A stretch of 20,215 nucleotides of DNA from DATGMS01 sp040905145. Its GTDB lineage: Bacteria; Bacteroidota; Bacteroidia; Cytophagales; Cyclobacteriaceae. The notes under the pieces were generated by a model. It had not been told where the DNA came from and made no database searches. It saw nothing but the letters and a program-made list of their open reading frames with translations. Numbering within the stretch: the stretch's first letter is position 1; every line of letters begins with the position of its first letter. A program made the position numbers and the translations under genes. Shown in pieces: positions 14,479 through 20,215 of the stretch. The stretch is from assembly GCA_040905145.1 (NCBI GenBank), contig JBBDSC010000189.1, positions 1 to 20,215 on the forward strand, given 5' to 3'.

Positions 14479-15348
14479 TCAATCATTCCTGTTGAGGGTA
14501 AGCGATTTGAATTCCCTGGTCAAATTGGTCAATGATTCTTCAACTCCCATCCTTTCCAATGAGGAGGCCCCCACAAATCCATGGGCATCCGTTTGAGAGA
14601 GTATGGCACGGACATCTTCAGGGGTATTGATCGGCCCTCCATGGGTAAGGAAGAATATATCCGGATTGACTTCCCTTCCTGCTTCCATGATCCTATTCGT
14701 CCGGTCAATGGCCTCGTCCATAGAACAAGTGGCTCCCACTACTCCTATGGAGCCCCCCACGGTAGTGCCCACATGGGCAATGATAGCATCTGCACCTGCC
14801 TCCGCCATCAATTTGGCTTCCTCCGGTTTGGCTACATAAACGATGGAAAACAATTCCATCTTGGTCGCCAACCTTACCATCTCCACTTCCTTTTCAAAGC
14901 CCATTCCTGTTTCTTCCAGTACATTTCTAAAATGGCCGTCCACTATAGAATGGGTAGGGAAATTATTGATGCCTGAAAAGCCCATCTCTTTTACCTTCAA
15001 CAAATGGTGCCACATTCTCCGGCGCGGATCGGAGCCATGAACCCCACAGATCACCGGGATTTCCTCCACCACGGGCAAAACTTCGAACTCGCCTATCTCC
15101 ATGGCCACCGCATTGGCATCTCCATAAGCCATTAAACCTGCAGAAGAACCATGTCCAGCCATACGGAATCGGCCGGAATTGTAGATAATGATTAAATCCG
15201 CGCCGCCTTTTTCAATAAATTTGGCACTTATTCCCGTGCCCGCTCCTGCGGCTATAATTGCTTTATTTTTATCCAAGGTAAGCTGTAGACGATCTCTGAC
15301 TTCTTGTTTGGTATAAGGGTTTCCCTTACCTGTCCATGGGTTTGGCAT
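14479..15348 (-). CDS. Phosphoenolpyruvate hydrolase family TIM-barrel protein
   Basis: A 289-residue soluble (beta/alpha)8 protein of the PEP-hydrolase family (PF09370-type), homologous to the C-terminal half of plant Tm-1-like proteins. Recognisable blocks are IIAAGAGTGISAKFIEKGGADLI (31-53 region), NSGRFRMAGHGSSAGLMAYGDAN (57-79 region), VICGVHGSDP (99-108), GINNFPTHSIVDG (126-138), AHVGTTVGGSIG (191-202) and FLTHGGPINTPEDV (233-246). Related PEP mutase/isocitrate-lyase folds suggest a small phosphorylated or keto-acid substrate, but the physiological reaction is poorly known. I chose the ATG at 15348. A start at 15414 would add 22 residues without family similarity. The frequent partner, a UPF0261 (Tm-1 N-terminal-like) gene, is absent. 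It converges with the 121-residue ORF. Confidence 0.85.
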   Translation of the reverse strand: MPNPWTGKGNPYTKQEVRDRLQLTLDKNKAIIAAGAGTGISAKFIEKGGADLIIIYNSGRFRMAGHGSSAGLMAYGDANAVAMEIGEFEVLPVVEEIPVICGVHGSDPRRRMWHHLLKVKEMGFSGINNFPTHSIVDGHFRNVLEETGMGFEKEVEMVRLATKMELFSIVYVAKPEEAKLMAEAGADAIIAHVGTTVGGSIGVVGATCSMDEAIDRTNRIMEAGREVNPDIFFLTHGGPINTPEDVRAILSQTDAHGFVGASSLERMGVEESLTNLTREFKSLTLNRND

Positions 15349-15855
15349 AATTGCGATTTTAAGGTTATAAATATTTGTGGTTGATCTGTTATCAATTAAA
15401 AACTGATTGAACAAAATAATTTCATGTATATAATTTGATTTTTAAAGGGCACGACTTGAATGCACTTACTATACCACCAGGTGCACGATGACTGCACAAA
15501 GTAACGCAAAAAGACTTTGTGGAACTTAAAATCCCGCGTAATAAAGCTAAAGTAAAGAACTCCGATGGATTTCCAAAGGTGTTTCAAGTTAGAAAATCCA
15601 GCCAGATTCCGAATGGACTATCGGAAATTAAAAGAACCTATATTAAAATCAGCTCCTTGATTCAGATCTCTTTTACCTTTATTCATCTTAACAAAGATAA
15701 TTATAGGTATTAAATAGAGATTCTGTCCGCATTCTGCAGGGTTTCTTTTATTTTACTGAAACTTATCATAAATTTATATAAAAAATAGACAGCAAACGAT
15801 TAATGTTATTTGCTGATTGTTCTCACTTATAAGTACGACTCATATAATTACTTTT
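15349..15855. other. Intergenic gap of about 500 bp with a CAAAG-word repeat patch
   Basis: This gap lies between the divergent PEP-hydrolase and acyl-CoA dehydrogenase genes. It contains a patch around 15490-15555 (GCACAAAGTAACGCAAAAAG, then ACTTTGTGGAACTTAAAATC) in the style of the CAAAG/CTTTGTG word repeats found in Bacteroidota spacers. A 64-codon frame at 15519-15713 overlaps this patch and has no family character. The rest is AT-rich upstream DNA. Confidence 0.5.
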
Positions 15856-17355
15856 ATGAATTTGACCCATAGTACGTTTTCAGAATTTATTAAAGATTTT
15901 GAAGAAACCCTAAAATATCTATTTCACGAGAAAGAAGATATCAACCAACTAAGCTTGGAGAGGGGCTTGCCTCCTTCAGTAATGAGTGGAATTATGTCCA
16001 AAGTACCGTTGGCTGTTGCAATCCCTGAGCAATATGGGGGACGGGGTAGTAAAGTAAAAGAATGTTTGGGGATTTTGGCGGCAGCCTCCTATGAATCACT
16101 ATCACTTTCTTTAACATTTGGAATTAATATAGCCCTCTTTTTAGAACCTGTTTCTAAATATGCCAATGAAGCAGTTAAGAAAGATATTTTTGATCGCTTT
16201 CTTAAAAACCAGAATATGGGCGGACTCATGATCACCGAACCCGACTATGGCAGTGATGCTTTAAATATGAAAACCTCCTATAAGGAATCCGAAAACGGAT
16301 TTAATATTAAGGGGACAAAACATTGGCAAGGACTGACAGGTTTGGCTGAGTACTGGCTTATTGCATCGAGAAAAGAACTTGACAATGGAGAATTGGCCAG
16401 GGATATTGATTTCTTTATATGTGATGTTTCAAAAGAAAATCAGAAGGTAGTGGTAGAAGAGCTGTATGATAATGCAGGACTTTACATGATTCCTTATGGG
16501 CTGAATAAATTAGACTTAGAAGTTCCGGCAAATTATAAATTAGAGCCAGAAACTACAGGTATCAAAATGATGCTGGATATTTTACATAGAAGCAGATTGC
16601 AATTTCCAGGTATGGGGATGGGCTTTATCAAGCGAATGTTGGATGAAGCAATAGCCCATTGTAAAAACAGAATTGTTGGAGCAGGTAATTTATTGTCAAT
16701 GGATCAGGTACAATTCCAAATATCAAGGATTCAGTCCGCCTATACCATTTGTTCTGCCATGTGTGCCAGGAGTAGTAAAATAAGCGGAATTGAGCACAAC
16801 TTAGCTGCTGAAGGTTTAGAAGCCAATAGTATGAAAGCAGTGGTTACCGACTTAATGCAGGAATCCGCCCAGATACTTGTTCAGGTATCTGGTGCCAATG
16901 GCTATAGAATAAGCCATATCGGTGGAAGGGGGATCATGGACAGCAGACCTTTTCAGATTTTTGAAGGTTCCAATGAAATGCTTTATGCCCAGATTGCCGA
17001 AATGATTACCCGGTTAATGAAAAAACAAAAGCAATTGCACTTGTTTGAGTTTCTAAAAGACTTTAAACTTACTTCCGAATCCTGCCTGCCATTTAAAAAG
17101 GATTTGAGTTTTATAATCAGCAATACAATTTCCCAGCGTAAACTGGTTGATTTGGGTAAAATTATGGGCAGGATAGTTTCTGTGGGCTATGTCTTGGAAC
17201 TTCAGGGAAAAGGGTTCAGAAAAGACCTCATCGATAACTGCCTAGCCACAGTTAAACAAGAAGTGTCTGCTTTGATCTGCTCATTTAAATCTGACAATAC
17301 TGTTAATGTGATAGAGGATTATTCAGAGGATAGCTCATGGCTAAAGTTTGTGTAA
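15856..17355 (+). CDS. Acyl-CoA dehydrogenase family protein
   Basis: A 499-residue soluble FAD enzyme that introduces a trans-2 double bond into an acyl-CoA and passes electrons to ETF. The core follows the family order: an N-terminal helical domain with VPLAVAIPEQYGGRG (50-64), a beta domain with MITEPDYGSDALNMKT (125-140) and IKGTKHWQGLTGLAEYW (151-167), and a C-terminal helical domain with RRG-like HIGGRGIMDSRPFQIFEGSNEMLY (354-377). E370 is the expected catalytic base. About 110 residues (390-499) extend beyond the usual end, longer than the typical 380-400-residue enzyme. I chose the ATG at 15856 over an upstream in-frame TTG at 15817. It stands alone: no ETF, thiolase or CoA ligase adjoins it. 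It is followed by a clear terminator. The chain-length preference is unknown. Confidence 0.88.
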   Translation: MNLTHSTFSEFIKDFEETLKYLFHEKEDINQLSLERGLPPSVMSGIMSKVPLAVAIPEQYGGRGSKVKECLGILAAASYESLSLSLTFGINIALFLEPVSKYANEAVKKDIFDRFLKNQNMGGLMITEPDYGSDALNMKTSYKESENGFNIKGTKHWQGLTGLAEYWLIASRKELDNGELARDIDFFICDVSKENQKVVVEELYDNAGLYMIPYGLNKLDLEVPANYKLEPETTGIKMMLDILHRSRLQFPGMGMGFIKRMLDEAIAHCKNRIVGAGNLLSMDQVQFQISRIQSAYTICSAMCARSSKISGIEHNLAAEGLEANSMKAVVTDLMQESAQILVQVSGANGYRISHIGGRGIMDSRPFQIFEGSNEMLYAQIAEMITRLMKKQKQLHLFEFLKDFKLTSESCLPFKKDLSFIISNTISQRKLVDLGKIMGRIVSVGYVLELQGKGFRKDLIDNCLATVKQEVSALICSFKSDNTVNVIEDYSEDSSWLKFV

Positions 17356-17368
17356 GAAATCAGATTGT

Positions 17369-17397
17369 AAGTCCACCCGCCTTCGGGGTGGACTTTT
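17369..17397 (+). terminator. Rho-independent terminator of the acyl-CoA dehydrogenase gene
   Basis: Stem AAGTCCACCC (17369-17378), loop GCCTTCG, stem GGGTGGACTT (17386-17395), then further T. It starts 14 bp past the stop codon. The T-tail is short but the stem is perfect. It also separates this gene from the convergent molybdenum-hydroxylase operon. Confidence 0.9.
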
Positions 17398-17425
17398 AAT
17401 AAAAATGGCTATAAAAAAAGCATGT

Positions 17426-19585
17426 CTACATGAGGTTCTCTATTTTAAACCCTTTTAACGCTTCCTGCTCCACAAAAGGCTGATTGTGCAAGCGCTTGCC
17501 TGTGGCTTTAAAGAACGCATTGGCAATGGCCCCCCCAGTAGGTGGAAGTGCCGGCTCTCCCAAACCAGTAGGATCAATGCCATTATCAACAAAATGTACC
17601 TCTATCTCGGGCACTTCTTTCATCCGGATCAATCGGTAGGTGTCAAAATTCTTCTGTTCCGAAACACCATCTTTAAAGGTCAGATTACTGAACATGGCAT
17701 GACCCATGCCATCTACCATCCCCCCTCTCACCTGCTGATCAGCCCCGGTTGGGTTGACTACCACCCCACAATCAGTGACGGCATAGATCTTTTCCAACTT
17801 CGGATTGCCTTGCTCCATACTTACCTCTGCGACCTGTGCCACATAGGAGCGATGTGAAAAATAAACACTAAAACCTTGGGATAAACCCTTCTTTTGCCCC
17901 CAGCTTGATTTTTCTGCGGCCAATTGAATGACTTCTTTCATTCTGTCGATATCGTAAGTGATTTCACCTACTGGAGTTTCCTTGGCCTTGTCCAAAAGAT
18001 CCAGGCGGAATTGGACCTGGTCCTTTCCTACAGATTCCGCCACTTCATCCAGAAAAGACTGCTCAGCAAAGGCCAGAAAATTGGTAATGGGTGCCCTCCA
18101 GGCGTTGGTGGTGATCGGCGATTGATGTTCAATGGATTCGATCAGGAGATTATCCACCGCACCGGATGGAAAGTTGTCCTGTCTGGTACAATTTCCGGCA
18201 TTTATCCCTGCCCCGCGAAGTTTGTAGCCCGTCATATTCCCTTCTGCATCCAGGGCCGCTTCAAACCTGTAACGGACGGCAGGCCTATAGGCACCTCCAG
18301 TAATGTCATCTTCCCTGGTCCAGGTTACCTTTACAGGGGCATTGATCAATTTGGACAATTCCACAGCTTCCACTACAAAATCCGCCCGCAACCTCCGTCC
18401 AAATCCACCTCCGAGCCGCGTCAATTCCAAGGTGATTTTCTCAGGAGAAATCCCCAGTAATTCCGCAGTTTCAGTTCTTGCCCGCTCAGGGGTCTGCGTG
18501 GGACCTACCAGCTCCACACCATCTTCACGCACATGCGCAAAGAAGTTCATCGGTTCCATGGGTGAATGCGAAAGGAAGGGACACTGGTATTCGCTTTTGA
18601 TGACCCGGGCCGCCTTTTCAAACGCTTTGTCCACGTTTCCATCTTTGCGCATGATTTCTGCATCTTTGCTGTCCAGCAGCTCCTTAAACAAACGGTCATG
18701 GTCTGATGAGCTTTCCAGGGCCCCATCTGCTTCATATTCTATTTTAAGCAGCTTCCGTGCTTTGATAATCGGCCAGGTAGATTTCCCCACCACGGCCACT
18801 TTGTCTTTAAAGGTTACCACATCCACTATTCCGGGAACTCCCTTGGCCGCTTCAGCATCCACTGATTTTAATTTCATGCCAAATGCCGGGCGCTGGATCA
18901 TGGCATGTAACATTCCTTCCCTATAAAAATCAAGACCATAAAGCGGCTTGCCTGTAAACATGGCCTGGTTGTCCACATTGCGTACCGCCGTGCCGATGAT
19001 TTTGAAGTCCTTTTTGTCTTTAAGCTTTACTTCAGTGGGAACATCAACCTGGGCCGCATCATTTGCCAACTCACCATAGCTCAACTTCCGGCCACTTTCT
19101 TGGTGCAGTACCTCACCTTTTGCAGTGGTCAATGAATTGACCGGTACTTCCCAGCGTTTTGCGGCAGCTTCCATCAACATGTGACGGGCTGTGGCACCTG
19201 CTTTGCGCAAGCGTTCCCAGGAATGGGGCATGGCACCACTTCCCCCTGTGACCTGACGGTCAAATTTTTCCGTGTCCAGATTGGCCTGCATTACCCTTAC
19301 TTTTGACCAATCCGCATCCAATTCTTCGGCTACGATCATAGGAAAGGAAGTCTTGATATTTTGCCCTAATTCGGGATTGGGGGAAAAAATGATAACCTGG
19401 CCTTCGGGCGAAACGGAAAGATAACTGTTAAAGTTTAAAGCCCCATCCAGCATATCCTTATCGCTCATTACAGCCATCACAGGAGACTCGCAACCTCCCA
19501 TATGAAAACCCAAAAACAAGCCACCACCTGCAGTGGCTGCTATCTTCAGGAAATTTCTTCGATTTGTTTTCAAAAGGTTTGCCAT
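17426..19585 (-). CDS. Molybdopterin-binding subunit, isoquinoline 1-oxidoreductase beta type (xanthine dehydrogenase family)
   Basis: A 719-residue large subunit of a molybdenum hydroxylase that oxidises aldehydes or N-heterocycles using water oxygen. TNRRNFLKIAATAGGG (7-22) is a twin-arginine leader. Cys32 in HMGGCES could be a Tat lipoprotein site, though the lipobox is weak. Family blocks include LGGGFGRR in the middle of the protein, SPMEPMNFFAHV, RAPITNFLAFAEQSFLDEVA, and near the C-terminus GLGEPALPPTGGAIANA, in which E677 is the expected molybdenum-proximal catalytic Glu. The fused two-part architecture of about 720 residues fits the IorB-like group rather than cytoplasmic XdhB/XdhC. 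It starts 2 bp after the iron-sulfur subunit gene, so the two are co-transcribed and the small subunit is probably co-exported bound to it. The substrate cannot be deduced. Confidence 0.92.
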   Translation of the reverse strand: MANLLKTNRRNFLKIAATAGGGLFLGFHMGGCESPVMAVMSDKDMLDGALNFNSYLSVSPEGQVIIFSPNPELGQNIKTSFPMIVAEELDADWSKVRVMQANLDTEKFDRQVTGGSGAMPHSWERLRKAGATARHMLMEAAAKRWEVPVNSLTTAKGEVLHQESGRKLSYGELANDAAQVDVPTEVKLKDKKDFKIIGTAVRNVDNQAMFTGKPLYGLDFYREGMLHAMIQRPAFGMKLKSVDAEAAKGVPGIVDVVTFKDKVAVVGKSTWPIIKARKLLKIEYEADGALESSSDHDRLFKELLDSKDAEIMRKDGNVDKAFEKAARVIKSEYQCPFLSHSPMEPMNFFAHVREDGVELVGPTQTPERARTETAELLGISPEKITLELTRLGGGFGRRLRADFVVEAVELSKLINAPVKVTWTREDDITGGAYRPAVRYRFEAALDAEGNMTGYKLRGAGINAGNCTRQDNFPSGAVDNLLIESIEHQSPITTNAWRAPITNFLAFAEQSFLDEVAESVGKDQVQFRLDLLDKAKETPVGEITYDIDRMKEVIQLAAEKSSWGQKKGLSQGFSVYFSHRSYVAQVAEVSMEQGNPKLEKIYAVTDCGVVVNPTGADQQVRGGMVDGMGHAMFSNLTFKDGVSEQKNFDTYRLIRMKEVPEIEVHFVDNGIDPTGLGEPALPPTGGAIANAFFKATGKRLHNQPFVEQEALKGFKIENLM

Positions 19586-19587
19586 GG

Positions 19588-20049
19588 TTATTTAATTTTT
19601 GAAGAGGCCAAAACAACCGCTTCTTTAATGCGATGATATGTGCCACAGCGGCAAATATTTCCGTTCATGGCGTTTTCGATTTCCTCTTCGGTTGGTTGGT
19701 TGTTTTTATTAAGAAGTGCCGATGCTGTCATGATCTGCCCCGACTGGCAGTAACCACATTGGGCCACATCCACTTCATCCCAAGCCAATTGCACCGGGTG
19801 GTCACCTTTGGCTGAAAGACCTTCAATGGTAGTGATTTTACTGCTGCCCACAGCCGATACCGGCAAGGCACAAGATTTTACTGCATCATCATTCATGTGC
19901 ACGGTACAGGCGCCACATTGAGAGATGCCACAGGAATACTTGGTGCCTACCAGTCCGAGATGGTCCCGTAGCACCCACAGTAAAGGAGTATCGGAGTCCA
20001 CCTCTACCTCATAGCTTTGGTCGTTGATTTTCAATTTGTAGTTGGCCAT
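19588..20049 (-). CDS. (2Fe-2S)-binding small subunit, isoquinoline 1-oxidoreductase alpha type
   Basis: A 153-residue electron-transfer subunit of the molybdenum hydroxylase encoded immediately downstream. The N-terminal plant-ferredoxin-like [2Fe-2S] domain has C40, C45, C48 and C60 (SCGISQCGACTVH). The C-terminal helical [2Fe-2S] domain has C98, C101, C133 and C135 (QCGYCQSGQI, NICRCGTYHRI). All eight cluster ligands are present and length is normal for CoxS/IorA-type subunits. It has no signal peptide of its own, so it presumably travels through Tat with the large subunit. It is the first gene of the operon. No FAD subunit or maturation chaperone follows, and a c-type cytochrome acceptor is not in the window. 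The upstream spacer carries a word-like repeat. Confidence 0.95.
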   Translation of the reverse strand: MANYKLKINDQSYEVEVDSDTPLLWVLRDHLGLVGTKYSCGISQCGACTVHMNDDAVKSCALPVSAVGSSKITTIEGLSAKGDHPVQLAWDEVDVAQCGYCQSGQIMTASALLNKNNQPTEEEIENAMNGNICRCGTYHRIKEAVVLASSKIK

Positions 20050-20125
20050 TATTTCATGAAATGTGGTTTTAATCTTTAAAGTAAGGAAAAATATCCTAAA
20101 ATATAGCGCAAACCAGTATTTTTTT

Positions 20126-20203
20126 GTGATCGGTGATCAGTGATCGGTTACTGATTATCGAATACTGATTACTGCTTGCTGATCACTGATTACCAGTTTA
20201 TTA
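20126..20203. repeat. Degenerate word repeat (GTGATCGGTGATC/TACTGATTAC family)
   Basis: About 78 bp of overlapping short words: GTGATCGGTGATCAGTGATC, GGTTACTGATTATCG, then ATACTGATTACTG, then GCTGATCACTGATTACC. GTGATCGGTG and GGTTACTGATTA also occur in the spacer near araD (7981-8020), so the two spacers share a repeat family. It lies upstream of the molybdenum-hydroxylase operon. Confidence 0.75.
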
Positions 20204-20215
20204 TGCTTTTATACT

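Noticed and set aside
15519..15713. 64-codon plus-strand frame in the spacer before the acyl-CoA dehydrogenase
   Set aside because: It overlaps a CAAAG-word repeat patch, shows no family motif and has a lysine- and isoleucine-rich composition as expected from AT-rich non-coding DNA.
18303..18926. 207-codon plus-strand frame antisense to the molybdopterin subunit
   Set aside because: It is serine-rich, without motifs, and lies within a firmly identified gene.

Overview
The window looks like a chromosomal segment of a Bacteroidota bacterium, most likely of the Cytophagales/Cyclobacteriaceae type (Cyclobacterium, Algoriphagus, Echinicola relatives). The reasons are the moderate AT bias, the near absence of Shine-Dalgarno sites, secreted sugar enzymes with Tat leaders (RRDFLK-type), DUF1080 and GH109 families, a desaturase of the type common in this group, and degenerate word-like intergenic repeats. 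This placement is inferred from protein character only. No rRNA, tRNA, CRISPR array, complete insertion sequence or phage module was seen.

Layout. (1) 129-3416 holds a divergent pair: a secreted GH31 alpha-glycosidase (-) and a DUF1080 lipoprotein (+), with a palindrome-rich gap between them. (2) 3432-3951 holds a decayed toxin-antitoxin locus: the C-terminal half of a PIN-domain toxin and an apparently intact 53-residue partner, bracketed by inverted copies of a short repeat. (3) 4050-7817 is a compact minus-strand operon: a SUMF1-fold protein, a Tat-exported Gfo/Idh/MocA oxidoreductase and a GH109 glycosidase. It ends at a strong bidirectional terminator (3985-4022). (4) 8057-8761 is araD, whose stop codon lies inside a tandem repeat. 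Repeat-rich spacers lie on both sides of it. (5) folK (-) and sppA (+) are divergent housekeeping genes. (6) 11532-13611 holds, all on the minus strand, a DUF6155-like protein, a cold-shock protein and a fatty acid desaturase whose conserved N-terminus has no ordinary start codon. (7) 14109-15348 is a convergent pair: an unknown 121-residue protein and a PEP-hydrolase-family TIM barrel. (8) 15856-17355 is an acyl-CoA dehydrogenase with a rho-independent terminator. (9) 17426-20049 is a two-gene operon for a Tat-exported molybdenum hydroxylase of the isoquinoline 1-oxidoreductase type.

How the genes may work together. The left third is carbohydrate-oriented. GH31 hydrolyses alpha-glycosides. 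GH109 cleaves glycosides by NAD-dependent C3 oxidation and elimination. DUF1080 proteins act on 3-keto glycosides, and Gfo/Idh/MocA enzymes can make such 3-keto sugars. A periplasmic oxidise-then-eliminate glycan route is therefore a reasonable but untested reading. araD would feed pentose carbon to the pentose phosphate pathway. The desaturase and cold-shock genes make a plausible low-temperature pair. I found no single wholly new system. The items most worth checking are the PIN remnant between inverted repeats, the desaturase lacking a canonical start, the redox-glycosidase neighbourhood and the shared intergenic repeat families.
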